Part shown: positions 23,269-31,952 of the stretch, one piece after another
Layout of the letters: each line of letters starts with the position of its first letter
Numbering within the stretch: the first letter of the stretch is position 1
Assembly (NCBI RefSeq): GCF_014698145.1
Contig: NZ_JACJSM010000037.1
Span: 1 to 38,043 of the forward strand
Direction: 5' to 3'
Length of the DNA: 38,043 nt
Source of the DNA: Oscillatoria sp. FACHB-1406
GTDB lineage: Bacteria; Cyanobacteriota; Cyanobacteriia; Cyanobacteriales; Spirulinaceae
Notes under the pieces: model-generated
Databases searched by the model: none
What the model saw: the letters and a program-made list of their open reading frames with translations, nothing else
Told to the model about the DNA's origin: nothing
Program-made: the position numbers and the translations under genes

Positions 23269-24595
23269 AATTATTAAACCTTTCTTTCGCCTCTTCATAA
23301 GCTTGTTGCATGGCAGCTTGAATCTTTTTCGGATCGGGTTTTCTGCCGCCCATGAGTTCGCCGAAGTAAACGCAAGCCCCTTCGCCTAATGCCCAAGTAT
23401 ATGCACCCGCCCAAGATGCCGCGATCGCGCTGCCCAAAACCGGGATAAACTTAACTAATTCCCGCCCGATCGCTTGCGCTAAAAATCCTCCCGCGATCGC
23501 GCTAACCGTTCCTCCTGCCTGCGAAGGACTCAACTTTTGCCCGTACAAATTCCCCAATAGCCCTACCATCGACACTTGCAGCGCCGTTAGCACGGGCATT
23601 GTCGCCAGCGGCAAAGGAAAGGCAGCCGCAGTTGCAGCCATCACCGAAAAGGCTAAAATATAGCGCCGCGCAACATCCCGATATAAGTTGCCGATTTGCT
23701 GTCCCGTTTCCCCGTCCAGCAGTTGGTGAATGGCACGCGCTTCAGCTTCCGGGAGGAGGTCTGCTAAGGTATCGCGAAAGCTCTCTAAGCCATAAAATAC
23801 GGGATTGTAGGCATCTTCTTCTAAAGTAAAGTCTAGGAGTACGGCGCGATCGCATATTCCCTCAAAGCTCTGTTTTAGGGCGTTGAAGGCGCGGTCAATA
23901 TCCTCGAATTCTGGCGGATAGGGCGGGTGATCCTCCGTTCCGGGCGGGTAGACTTCGTGGAGGCAAGTCACCGCTAATAAAACGGGAATTTGGGGATATT
24001 GCTGGTGTAGCGATCGCGCAATTTCCCGCAGCGTATCGGTGGCAAAATCGTTAATTTTAACCGTCAGAATCAAAATCCGGGCGCGATCCTGCTTTTGCTG
24101 CAACTCTGCGCCCAATTCCTCAATAATCGCCTCTGTATTGCGATTAATATCCCCCAAGCCCACCGTATCGGTAAAAATTAACAACGGTAAATCTTCCGAA
24201 GGATAGGCATAGCGTTCTGTATGCTGGGTGTGGGGGCGAAATCCTTGCCCGACAATCTCCTCAGAAACGCCCGTCAGCCCGCGCACGATCGAACTTTTGC
24301 CCGCTTGCGGTTTGCCAAGCAGAATCGCCTCCGTTGTGGGAAGTTGGGCGCGTAAAGTTTCTAAAATTTCTGCAACTTGTTGCTCGCTGACGCTAAACCA
24401 CCCGACAACTGCTTGAGTAGCAGGTTCGACAGGAAGAACTCGAGTCAGGTTAGAGGTTGCCGAGCTAAGGCGGGATGTTGCCTCATTCCAAACTTTCCCG
24501 GCTCGCTCCGTCCAAGATTCCCGCAAGGAGCGAGGGGGATTTTCTGGGGAGGTAGCTTCAGGAGAACGTTCTTCAGAAGGAGGAAAATCGGACAT
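23267..24595 (-). CDS. GTPase with C-terminal membrane domain (DUF697-like)
   Basis: The G domain (about 75-280) has a P-loop GKPQAGKS (94-101) and a G3 motif DTVGLGD starting at D143. The usual N/TKxD base-recognition motif is not evident; VTCLHEV stands where it should be, so nucleotide specificity is uncertain. After residue about 300 a hydrophobic Ala/Gly/Leu-rich region (FSVMAATAAAFPLPLATMP, later GGFLAQAIGRELVKFIPVLG) matches the DUF697/YcjF type of membrane-associated domain found fused to Era-like GTPases in cyanobacteria. Residues 1-45 are disordered and acidic. The cellular role is unknown. ATG at 24595 is used; a GTG ten codons upstream (24625) is also in frame. Confidence 0.85.
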   Translation of the reverse strand: MSDFPPSEERSPEATSPENPPRSLRESWTERAGKVWNEATSRLSSATSNLTRVLPVEPATQAVVGWFSVSEQQVAEILETLRAQLPTTEAILLGKPQAGKSSIVRGLTGVSEEIVGQGFRPHTQHTERYAYPSEDLPLLIFTDTVGLGDINRNTEAIIEELGAELQQKQDRARILILTVKINDFATDTLREIARSLHQQYPQIPVLLAVTCLHEVYPPGTEDHPPYPPEFEDIDRAFNALKQSFEGICDRAVLLDFTLEEDAYNPVFYGLESFRDTLADLLPEAEARAIHQLLDGETGQQIGNLYRDVARRYILAFSVMAATAAAFPLPLATMPVLTALQVSMVGLLGNLYGQKLSPSQAGGTVSAIAGGFLAQAIGRELVKFIPVLGSAIAASWAGAYTWALGEGACVYFGELMGGRKPDPKKIQAAMQQAYEEAKERFNN

Positions 24596-24782
24596 GGGAG
24601 AAATTACGCGATCGCTAGCTATCACTTCCTAGTGTCCCTTATTCTCGGCTCGCCTGCCTACTACTCCAGGCAGAAAGCGATTTTCCGCTTTTGTTCGCCG
24701 TCGCCGCCAAATTTTGAACTTTCTGGCTCTGTCAACTTCTGAAAAGACCTCAGAATTTTAAACTTTGAATTCCTGGCAGGGG

Positions 24783-24788
24783 TATAAT
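24783..24788 (+). promoter_or_regulatory. psbK -10 element
   Basis: A perfect TATAAT preceded by GGGG lies 45 nt before the psbK ATG. No good -35 is seen at 16-18 bp. Confidence 0.5.
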
Positions 24789-24833
24789 CTATCTCAATTG
24801 TTAAAAAACTGTATTGGGAAGGTCAATTAATCA

Positions 24834-24971
24834 ATGGAAGCCGCCTTACTACTTGCGAAGTTACCAGAAGCTTATCAACTCTTCGATCCTTTAGTCGATG
24901 TTCTGCCGTTGATCCCGCTGTTCTTCTTGTTGCTGGCCTTTGTCTGGCAAGCCGCGATTGGATTTAGATAG
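24834..24971 (+). CDS. psbK: Photosystem II subunit PsbK precursor
   Basis: The 45-aa product runs from [20 protein letters not shown] to a C-terminal [10 protein letters not shown]. This is PsbK, a single-helix protein at the periphery of the PSII core near CP43, involved in dimer stability and plastoquinone-pool contacts. The first eight residues are the known cleaved leader; mature PsbK starts at the Lys of KLPEAY. One transmembrane helix spans about residues 22-40 ([17 protein letters not shown]). GAAGG lies about 12 nt before the ATG. It is monocistronic, with a hairpin terminator 30 nt downstream, and sits alone between a GTPase and a sensor cyclase. Confidence 0.97.
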   Translation: MEAALLLAKLPEAYQLFDPLVDVLPLIPLFFLLLAFVWQAAIGFR

Positions 24972-25001
24972 ACCAAGAACTGAAAGGAAAAAGCGCTTGT
25001 T

Positions 25002-25034
25002 GGGGCATCCTAAGAGGATGTCCCATTATTTTAT
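25002..25034 (+). terminator. psbK terminator
   Basis: GGGGCATCC (25002-25010) pairs with GGATGTCCC (25016-25024), a 9-bp stem with one G-U pair, followed by ATTATTTTAT. The U-rich tail is interrupted, so efficiency may be partial. Confidence 0.7.
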
Positions 25035-25131
25035 GCGGGGAAGGTATTATTAGAATCAGGCGGCTAAAGCAATCCCTATCTCCAATTCATCTCCAAACCC
25101 CGCACTCTGTTGTCTCCCGCGATCGCCCCTG

Positions 25132-25231
25132 ATACCAATTCTCATTGATTTTGCACGAATCCCTAAGAGGGCATAACGGTGTTATGCCCCTACGGCGACA
25201 AATTTAGTGCAAAAGTTGTAGGAAATGGTAT
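25132..25231. repeat. 100-bp palindromic element (MITE-like)
   Basis: Ends ATACCA (25132-25137) and TGGTAT (25226-25231) begin an imperfect inverted repeat of about 25 bp that includes TTTTGCAC/GTGCAAAA. At the centre, GGGCATAAC-GGT-GTTATGCCC (25169-25189) is a perfect 9-bp hairpin. There is no coding capacity. The rest of the 24972-25460 spacer holds the psbK terminator and no gene. Confidence 0.65.
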
Positions 25232-25460
25232 GAATTCTCAACCACCTTGACGAGTTCGTAGTGTCTTGCATCTTCCGCTACCCCTATTCCCCCACTCCCG
25301 ATAGCTCGATTGCGGTCAATACGATGGTGACAGGGAAAACTCTCGCCCATGTTGCCATTGAGTACCGCAGAACGACGATAACTGTGGCATCAGACGTTAG
25401 CTCTACCATTCCAGCAAGAGAAAGCTTTAACTCATCTCTTGCGTTTTGAAACCGCTCGCC

Positions 25461-28400
25461 ATGATCGTTAAAGCCTTCAAACGTTATATCTCTCGCCAAC
25501 TCGACCGAGTTTCCCTGCAAACGCTGCTGGTGGGGCCGTTTTTACTACAAATCTTTGGCGCGATCGGTTTAATTGGCTATTTATCGTATCAAAACTCTCA
25601 AGAGGCCGTACAAGATTTAATCGTACAGCTAGAGAAGGGAACAAACGCGCGCGTCGAACGGCATCTCAAAAGTTATTTAGCCTTCCCCGATCGAATCAAT
25701 CGCATTAATTTCGAGGCGGTCGATCTGGGGTTATTGAATTTGCAAGATTTCAAGAAAACCTCCCAGTATTTTTGGAAGCAGATGGGGGTGTTTCCGGTCA
25801 GTTATATTTCTTACGGAACGACAAAGGGCGAATTCATTGGAGTCGAGCGACTGGATGACGGTTCGTTACGCATCAATGAAGTCTCGGAAAAAACGGCCCT
25901 GGGGCGCTTGTTTGTTTACGCAACGAGTGGTGAAGGACAAACGAGCAAACTACTGGAGGTCAAAGACTGGGAACCGCGATCGGAAGCGTGGTATACGGAA
26001 ACGGTGAAGGCGGGCGTGCCGATCTGGAGTCCGATTTATCAGTGGGAGGATAAACCGGAGGTGCTATCGGTTTCGGCGAATTATCCGATTTTCGATCGCG
26101 CTGGCAAAAACCTGCTCGGTGTCCTCAGTATCGATTGTACGCTCTCGCAAATTAGCGATTTTTTGCGCAATATTCAAGTCAGTCCGGGAACCCGGATCGC
26201 CATTATCGAACGCAATGGTTTGCTGGTCGCCAATTCGACGAGTGAAAAAGTCTATCGAATGGTCGGAAAAACGGCTCAGCGCCTTAAAGCCGATGAAAGT
26301 GAAGACCCCCTAGTGCGCGAGACAATGAAGCAATTGCGCCAGAAAGTCGGCAATCTCAATGCTATCCAAAGCGCGCAGACGTTTAAGTTTGAACTCGATG
26401 GCGCTGCGCACTTTCTGCACGTCGTCCCTTACCAAGATGCCCTCGGTTTAAACTGGCTGATTGTTGTGACAATCCCGCAAGGGGATTTTATGAGTCGGAT
26501 CTACGCCAATACGCGATCGACAGCAATTATTTGCTCGATCGCTTTAGTCCTGGCAACGATCTTCGGAATGCTGACTGCGCGGCGGATTTTGCGGCCGATT
26601 CAGCAACTCAACCAAGCGAGCAATGCGATCGCGTCGGGGTTGCTAGACCAACAAATTGCGATGCGCGGTTCTAAAGAATTGCGCGCTTTAGCGCGATCGT
26701 TTAACTGGATGGCAACACAATTGCGCGAATCGTTTGTAGCGCTCGATCTTGCTAATGAAGAACTCGAACAGCGCGTCGAACAGCGCACGCTTGACCTTCA
26801 ACAGGAGATTCAAGAACGCCAGTTAATCGAGCAAAAATTACAAATTTCCGAAGCCGAAATTCGCGGTTTTTTTGAAGCGATGAGCGAAGTCGTCTTATTA
26901 GTTGACTTAGAACAGGCTAACATCCGCGTTGCTCCGACCAATCTGGCGCGCTTCTATCCGCCTAATGCCGATATTCTCAATCAAACCATCGATTTATTTT
27001 TTGGGGAAAAAACGGAAATCGTGCGCGATCGCATCTCTCAAGCCCTTCGCAGCCAACAAATCACCACCTACGAATATTGTTTCGCGCTTGAAGAAGATGC
27101 TTGGAGAGACTTACAACCCTCAACCTGCAACCCCTTAAAGACTCGCCAGACACAAAGAGTTTCTTTACACGCGCACGACGGGACGAAACTGCCGGTCGTT
27201 TGGTTTTCTGCGAGTATTTCGCCCATTTCCGATACTGAAGTGGCTTGGGTCGCGCGGGATATTACGGCGCGCAAACAAGCCGAAGAAGCCCTCGAGCGCA
27301 AAGCCCTACGGGATACGCTCCTCGGTCAAATTTCGCGGGCGCTCATGGAGAAGGATATTAAGGCTGCGATTCAGTTTGCCCTGCAACAAATCGGTCAACT
27401 CACTCACAGCGATCGCACCTATATCACTCACTACAATCCTGAATGCTCGGAATTTTTCAACAGTCACACCTGGAGCGACCCGAACATCCTAACTTGTCCG
27501 ATTAACGGCGGAAAAATCAATGCCTTAACTCGCCCTTGGCTGTTTGAGTGCTATCAAGCCAGCCAGCCTATTTATATCAGCAGCATTGAAGATTTGCCGA
27601 TTGATGCTATCCGAGAGCGCAAAGCAATGCAGGATCAAGATATTCAATCGATGTTGCACGTTCCGATGTTTTATTCCAACCGTATAGTTGGATTTATCGG
27701 TTTGGAAGCGGTTGAATCGCGGACGCTGTGGTCGGAAGAAGATATTCAAATGCTTGCCTTAGTCGGAGAGATTGTCGCCCTCGCCCAAGCGCGCCACGAT
27801 GCAGAAGAAGCACTGCGGCTCGAGCGCGAACGCGCCGATCGCCTGCTCTTAAATATCTTACCCGCCCCGATCGCCGAACAACTCAAACAAAATCGAACTC
27901 CCATCGCGCAAGATTTTGAGGAAGTCACGATTTTGTTCGCCGATATCGTCGGATTTACCAATCTTGCTGCTTCTTTGCAACCGCTTGAATTAGTGACGCT
28001 TCTGGATGAAATCTTTTCAACTTTTGACGAACTCGCTGCTAGTTTGGGTCTAGAAAAGATTAAAACAATTGGCGATTCTTATATGGTTGCAGCGGGATTG
28101 CCCTTACCGCGCGAAGATCATAGCGACGCGATCGCGTCGATGGCGCTGGCAATGCAAGCGGCGATCTCTTTCGTTCAAACTACGCCCGCTTTCCAAGCTC
28201 TACAACACCCCTATAGACTGCAATTGCGAATTGGCATTAATACCGGGCGCGTCGTTGCCGGTGTCATCGGTACGACCAAGTTTATTTACGATTTGTGGGG
28301 CGATGCGGTGAATATCGCTTCTCGTATGGAGTCTTTAGGCGAACCCGGTAAAATTCAAGTCACTGAAGCCATTTACAATCAACTCAAAGATCGCTACCGC

Positions 28401-28478
28401 TTTGAAAAGCGCGGCACAATTCCCGTTAAAGGTAAGGGCGAAATGACGACTTATTGGCTGTTGGGAAGGGAGAAATAA
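25461..28478 (+). CDS. Membrane adenylate cyclase (Cache-HAMP-PAS-GAF-cyclase)
   Basis: Second class III cyclase of the window, 1005 aa. Parts in order: helix (about 18-38), periplasmic Cache-type sensor (about 45-340), helix (about 350-370), HAMP (about 372-425), coiled coil (about 430-465), PAS (about 470-605), GAF (about 615-780), cyclase (about 795-1000). Metal ligands D828 (LFADIVGFT) and D872 (GDSYM), adenine-specifying K868 and D944 (YDLWGD), and N951/R955 are all present, so it should produce cAMP. The sensor half and catalytic half closely parallel the protein at 4735, but GAF replaces the second PAS, implying a different cytoplasmic cofactor or ligand. ATG 25461 is preferred over TTG 25446. 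It converges on the oxidoreductase gene, with only STRR DNA between. Confidence 0.93.
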   Translation: MIVKAFKRYISRQLDRVSLQTLLVGPFLLQIFGAIGLIGYLSYQNSQEAVQDLIVQLEKGTNARVERHLKSYLAFPDRINRINFEAVDLGLLNLQDFKKTSQYFWKQMGVFPVSYISYGTTKGEFIGVERLDDGSLRINEVSEKTALGRLFVYATSGEGQTSKLLEVKDWEPRSEAWYTETVKAGVPIWSPIYQWEDKPEVLSVSANYPIFDRAGKNLLGVLSIDCTLSQISDFLRNIQVSPGTRIAIIERNGLLVANSTSEKVYRMVGKTAQRLKADESEDPLVRETMKQLRQKVGNLNAIQSAQTFKFELDGAAHFLHVVPYQDALGLNWLIVVTIPQGDFMSRIYANTRSTAIICSIALVLATIFGMLTARRILRPIQQLNQASNAIASGLLDQQIAMRGSKELRALARSFNWMATQLRESFVALDLANEELEQRVEQRTLDLQQEIQERQLIEQKLQISEAEIRGFFEAMSEVVLLVDLEQANIRVAPTNLARFYPPNADILNQTIDLFFGEKTEIVRDRISQALRSQQITTYEYCFALEEDAWRDLQPSTCNPLKTRQTQRVSLHAHDGTKLPVVWFSASISPISDTEVAWVARDITARKQAEEALERKALRDTLLGQISRALMEKDIKAAIQFALQQIGQLTHSDRTYITHYNPECSEFFNSHTWSDPNILTCPINGGKINALTRPWLFECYQASQPIYISSIEDLPIDAIRERKAMQDQDIQSMLHVPMFYSNRIVGFIGLEAVESRTLWSEEDIQMLALVGEIVALAQARHDAEEALRLERERADRLLLNILPAPIAEQLKQNRTPIAQDFEEVTILFADIVGFTNLAASLQPLELVTLLDEIFSTFDELAASLGLEKIKTIGDSYMVAAGLPLPREDHSDAIASMALAMQAAISFVQTTPAFQALQHPYRLQLRIGINTGRVVAGVIGTTKFIYDLWGDAVNIASRMESLGEPGKIQVTEAIYNQLKDRYRFEKRGTIPVKGKGEMTTYWLLGREK

Positions 28479-28573
28479 TGGATAATGAATGGTGAATAAT
28501 GAATAATGAGTGGTGAATTACGAATTACGAATTACGAACTACGAATTACGAATTACGAATTACGAATTACGAA
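28479..28573. repeat. STRR array filling a convergent spacer
   Basis: Heptamers TAATGGA, TGAATAA and then ATTACGA (about eight copies, one ACTACGA) fill all 95 nt between the cyclase TAA and the oppositely oriented TAA at 28576-28574. That TAA is itself made of repeat bases. Confidence 0.9.
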
Positions 28574-29593
28574 TTACACCGGAACTTCAATCTCGCAACC
28601 GCCAGAGCGTAAAGATTGACTCAAGCAAGAAAGAATTTGCACTAATTCTGCCCCCAACCAGCCTGAAGAATCCTCCGTGGGCGCTTGAGTGCGAAGATCG
28701 TTGAGGAAGCGATCGCAAACGCGCTGCAAGGGTTCCGCCCGCTCAAAGGCGATAACTTCGCGCGCTAAATCTGTCGGTACAAATCGTTCGTCCCGCGCCT
28801 CAAACCTCCCGCGTTCGATAACTAAAGGGGTTTCGGCATTCAATTCGTCAAAAATCAGCGTTCCCTTACTCCCCACCACACACAAACGCCGTTGCTTGTC
28901 GGGATTCAGCCAGCACAGGTGCAGGTGTGCTTGGAAGCCGCTGGGATAGGTGAGAACCGCCCAAACTAAGTCTGAGAGTTCCTGTCCTCCTTCCGGTTGC
29001 AGCCAGACTCGTCCCGTCGCTCGTACCCGCGTCGGTTTTTCCCCCAACCAGCGATCGAAAATACAGATATCGTGAATGGCTAAATCCCAGAGGGCATCGA
29101 CATCGTAGCGGACAGGGCCTAAGTTGGTGCGGCTGGCGTAACCGTAGCGCAACTCTCCGAGTTCTCCAGCGGCAACGATTTCTTCGCCGCGAGCGACAAT
29201 GGGATTGAAGAGGTAGGTGCGATCGACGAATAGTTGCAATTGCTGGCGTTCTGCTAACTGGCTTAGCTCGACACACTGCCCCGGTTCTAGGGTGAGGGGT
29301 TTTTCAGAAAAAACGTGATAGCCTCGCTCGAGAGCATCGCGAATCAGTTCGTAGTGCGTCGAAGCGGGCGTAGCGACGACCACCGCATCGATTCCTTCGA
29401 GTTCGCGCGCTATTTCCCAGTCGGGAGTTAACAGGACGCGATCGCTTAAATTAAAGCGCGTTTTTGCCGTTGCGAGGCGTTCTGCGTGGCGATCGACAAT
29501 GGCTACAAGATTGGCTTGGGGATGCTGAGAAAAAATGCGGATTAGGTGGCTTCCCCAACGCCCCGCACCAATAATTGCAATCTGAGTTGGCAT
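28574..29593 (-). CDS. Gfo/Idh/MocA-family NAD(P)-dependent oxidoreductase
   Basis: A sugar- or inositol-type dehydrogenase of unknown substrate, 339 aa. The N-terminal Rossmann fold starts IAIIGAGRWGSHLIRIF (about 5-21). The EKP motif (FSEKPLTL, about 95) carries the catalytic lysine. The C-terminal beta-sheet domain contains DLAIHDICIFDRWLG, where the DxxxH pattern supplies the catalytic histidine. All core residues are present. Relatives often act on nucleotide sugars or inositols in glycan synthesis, but no such cluster is visible here. ATG start at 29593. Both flanks are STRR arrays. Confidence 0.9.
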   Translation of the reverse strand: MPTQIAIIGAGRWGSHLIRIFSQHPQANLVAIVDRHAERLATAKTRFNLSDRVLLTPDWEIARELEGIDAVVVATPASTHYELIRDALERGYHVFSEKPLTLEPGQCVELSQLAERQQLQLFVDRTYLFNPIVARGEEIVAAGELGELRYGYASRTNLGPVRYDVDALWDLAIHDICIFDRWLGEKPTRVRATGRVWLQPEGGQELSDLVWAVLTYPSGFQAHLHLCWLNPDKQRRLCVVGSKGTLIFDELNAETPLVIERGRFEARDERFVPTDLAREVIAFERAEPLQRVCDRFLNDLRTQAPTEDSSGWLGAELVQILSCLSQSLRSGGCEIEVPV

Positions 29594-29688
29594 GATGAAT
29601 AACCGCTAATAATGGATAATTGACAATGGACAATTGACAACGAAATTTATAATTTATAACTCATAACTCATCATTCATAACTCATAAC
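29594..29688. repeat. STRR array between two minus-strand genes
   Basis: AATGGATA/ATTGACA-type units pass into TTATAACTCATAACTCAT heptamers and end at the TAA stop codon (29691-29689) of the next gene. The last codons of that gene border the repeat directly. Confidence 0.85.
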
Positions 29689-30261
29689 TTATAACGTCGG
29701 TAGCTTTGAAAATAAAGCTTCTATGGCTTTGAATCGAGAAGGAGAAAGTAAGTCTCTAACTTCAGATAAAGCTGAAGCAGTCGGTTGTTTATCTCCGTTA
29801 ATCCCCGATTCTAAAACGTCTAAAAGCTCGGCTCGAATTCCTAATTCTAAAGCGATATTCGTTAAATAGTTTTCCTCGCGGCTATCGATTTTTCCATCTG
29901 CAATAGACATCTCGTAACCCAGCGCAACTAATAAAAACCGTTCTGATAGTGAAAGAGAATCTGTTAAGAGGAAAAAATACTTCGATTTTCGATGAATTTG
30001 ATGCTCTTGAATGCCCCGCGTTATTTGTTGAGCTAACTGACGATAACTATGCTGGCTAGAGATGAATTTATGAATGGTTTGTTGCCAGCGTTGTTTTTCT
30101 GTTGTCGTTACGGTTCCATCGACAAACATTACACCAACGAGAATAGCGATTAAGGCCGAGAGAAAAATGAGTGGGGGAGTAACGTCTTGTGGTTCGAGCT
30201 TGTTTCCAGTAATCCGAGACAACAGTTCGAGAGTTTCCGAATCGACGGGGGCAGAGTCCAT
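29689..30261 (-). CDS. TerB-like protein with membrane helix
   Basis: The 190-aa protein has a hydrophobic helix at about 30-50 (PLIFLSALIAILVGVMFVDG). It is followed by a helical region with VDGTVTTTEKQRW and, at about 112-135, LGYEMSIADGKIDSREENYLTNIALELG; both D-G-x-acidic helix-loop stretches are typical of TerB (tellurite-resistance B-like) domains, which bind metal through acidic residues. TerB relatives in cyanobacteria are of unknown function; tellurite resistance should not be assumed. ATG start; no operon partner. The family call is moderate confidence, by pattern. Confidence 0.7.
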   Translation of the reverse strand: MDSAPVDSETLELLSRITGNKLEPQDVTPPLIFLSALIAILVGVMFVDGTVTTTEKQRWQQTIHKFISSQHSYRQLAQQITRGIQEHQIHRKSKYFFLLTDSLSLSERFLLVALGYEMSIADGKIDSREENYLTNIALELGIRAELLDVLESGINGDKQPTASALSEVRDLLSPSRFKAIEALFSKLPTL

Positions 30262-30269
30262 GAGGTTTA

Positions 30270-30300
30270 TACCAATTAAAAATTAAAAATTAAAAATTAA
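30270..30300. repeat. Short A-rich STRR (ATTAAAA)
   Basis: Four heptamer-like ATTAAAA units lie 9 nt upstream of the TerB-like gene's start codon. The remaining spacer to 30423 shows no gene. Confidence 0.7.
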
Positions 30301-30423
30301 GAAACCTAGATATATTAGGGGTTTCAGCCTCAAGATGTGTCGTCCGAACTCGGAGAATTGGGGCTAGGTACAGTTTCACTTAACAATTCAATTATGCGGA
30401 ATCTTTTGCTCGTCAGTCATCGT

Positions 30424-31275
30424 TCAACGATGAAAGGGAATGAGGATGAGGGGAAAAAAGACTAAAATTCCCCAACTCCAAGTCCACCAAGGGAAAGCGG
30501 GGGGAGGTTCGGGAGGCTGGAGGAGGGCTTCGATGCGTTCTTGCAAGCGATCGCTGGGAAGCCTCCGAGCAAAGGCGGCGCAAAAGTGACTGTCAGGCAG
30601 GGATTTTAGATCGCTAACGACGGTAATTAAGGCTTCGGCAATTGCTAGAGCATCGACGCGACTAGCAGCCCAGCGATCGGCCCGCAATTCTCTTAAAGTT
30701 AGCAGTTCTTGCCAGAGTTCTTCGGTGTTGGGCAGCCACGAGGCAATACGGCGCAACCCACCCAACCAGAAAAACCAGAAGGTATCGCGGTAGTGGGCGT
30801 GGGCGCGTTCGTGGGCGAGGACAGCGGCAAGGTGCTGGGGCGAGAGCGTTTCGAGCAGTCCGGTACTGACGACGAGTTCGGGTTGCCAGAAGCCAATTTG
30901 AGCGCAGAAGAATTGCGAGGTGGGAAGGATGCGGACGGGTTGAGTGCGATCGCCGATCGCGCGTTGTTCGAGAGCGCGAACTTGTTGCAAGCAACACCAT
31001 CCTTGCAGTGCCAGTTGTGCGCAGGATGCGATCGCCATTCCCAATCCGCCTCCGACAATACAGTTGCCGATCCAATCGGCTTGTATCCCGATCATTTCAC
31101 CGCGAGGTCCCATACACAATACCGCGATCGCGGCAAAAAGGAGCAGCAGCGGCGGCAGCAGGAAGAAGAAGAGGGCGCGATACCAGCGTTCCGCCCAATT
31201 GCCCGAAGGGCGCTCCCAGAGTAGGCGCAGTTGCCATACGAGGCTGAGGAAGAGGACGATAACGAGCGAGTGCAT
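30424..31275 (-). CDS. petP: M56 (BlaR1-like) membrane metalloprotease, PetP
   Basis: A zinc metalloprotease with helices at about 4-20, 33-55, 70-92 and 260-281. The active site is HERAH (H155, E156, H159) in VLAHERAHAHYRDTFW, with the third ligand in LRELRAD (E196). It lacks the penicillin-binding sensor of true BlaR1. The gene overlaps the BlaI-type repressor by one base (TAATG), so they are translationally coupled. In Synechocystis the homologous pair PetR/PetP controls the plastocyanin/cytochrome c6 switch: in copper PetP removes PetR. Here the pair lies next to petJ, which strongly supports that role, though copper sensing is inferred from the homologue and not seen in the sequence. Confidence 0.85.
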   Translation of the reverse strand: MHSLVIVLFLSLVWQLRLLWERPSGNWAERWYRALFFFLLPPLLLLFAAIAVLCMGPRGEMIGIQADWIGNCIVGGGLGMAIASCAQLALQGWCCLQQVRALEQRAIGDRTQPVRILPTSQFFCAQIGFWQPELVVSTGLLETLSPQHLAAVLAHERAHAHYRDTFWFFWLGGLRRIASWLPNTEELWQELLTLRELRADRWAASRVDALAIAEALITVVSDLKSLPDSHFCAAFARRLPSDRLQERIEALLQPPEPPPAFPWWTWSWGILVFFPLILIPFHR

Positions 31276-31697
31276 TACGGAGTCTCCTCCCTAGCTTTAC
31301 GAGCGGCTTGCAAGCGTTGCGCGATCGCTTGGATTTGTTCGACACTCGCCGCATCGAGACTGTCAGCAAAGGCGGCGACGACATCGGGGTTGCTGACTTC
31401 GAGGAAGCGGTTTAATTTATCGTGGGCGGTGATAATTTGTGCTTCGCGACGCGAGAGGGCTGCTTTCCAAATAAAGGCGCGTTTTTGTTTGTCGCAGAGC
31501 AACCAGCCTTTTTTGGTGAGGCGGTTGAGGACGGTGGTGACGGAGGTGTAGGCGAGTTCGCGATCGGGATCGGTAAGGATGCGATCGTGAATTTCTTTAA
31601 CTGTGGCTGCGCCTAAATCCCAAACAATGTTAACGATTTCTGCTTCGAGCGGTCCGAGGGAAAGTTGTTTAGGACGGCGATCGGGTAAAGGACACAT
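31275..31697 (-). CDS. petR: BlaI/MecI/CopY-family transcription factor, PetR
   Basis: A 140-aa winged-helix regulator. LGPLEAEIVNIVWDLG (about 14-29) and ELAYTSVTTVLNRLTKKGWL (about 47-66) are the hallmark BlaI DNA-binding region; the helical C-terminus (about 80-135) should dimerise. ATG at 31697 is chosen; the frame stays open further upstream only because it crosses STRR DNA (encoding LSLSIINYPLSIT). It overlaps the M56 protease by one base and is divergent from petJ. By homology with Synechocystis PetR it should repress petJ and activate plastocyanin (petE) when copper is low or high respectively, under control of PetP proteolysis. The direct target assignment is an inference strengthened by gene position. 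Confidence 0.87.
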   Translation of the reverse strand: MCPLPDRRPKQLSLGPLEAEIVNIVWDLGAATVKEIHDRILTDPDRELAYTSVTTVLNRLTKKGWLLCDKQKRAFIWKAALSRREAQIITAHDKLNRFLEVSNPDVVAAFADSLDAASVEQIQAIAQRLQAARKAREETP

Positions 31698-31892
31698 AGG
31701 GGTAATTGACAATGGATAATTGATAATTGATAACGAAAGAATAGCTGTAGCCAACTCTAGAGAATGGATAATTGAAAATTGATAATTGACAACGAAAGAA
31801 TAGCTGTAGCTCCTAAAAAGAGGCTTCGCCTTAAGAAGGCAATGAATTTGTACGAACGTTGTCCATTATCCATTATCCATTGTCAATTATTC
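31698..31892. repeat. STRR and 59-bp tandem duplication upstream of petR
   Basis: ATTGATA-type heptamers are interrupted by two copies of AACGAAAGAATAGCTGTAGC (31732-31751 and 31791-31810, period 59). A small hairpin GCCTT-AAG-AAGGC lies at 31828-31840, followed by more heptamers to 31892. Only the petJ-proximal 150 nt of this 346-nt spacer is single-copy. Confidence 0.8.
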
Positions 31893-31952
31893 ACCCAAGC
31901 CTTACCCGAGCGATCGCGCTGATACCCGAATCGTCGCCAAGAATCTTTAAGT

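Noticed and set aside
28510-28704. 64-aa frame rich in ITNYELR
   Set aside because: It is translated STRR DNA running into the antisense of the oxidoreductase gene.
30709-31224. 171-aa frame antisense to petP
   Set aside because: Shadow of a GC-rich conserved protease gene whose HERAH motif confirms the minus strand as coding.
31698-31754. 19-residue N-terminal extension of PetR
   Set aside because: It is encoded by heptamer repeat DNA; BlaI-family proteins start close to the winged helix, matching ATG 31697.
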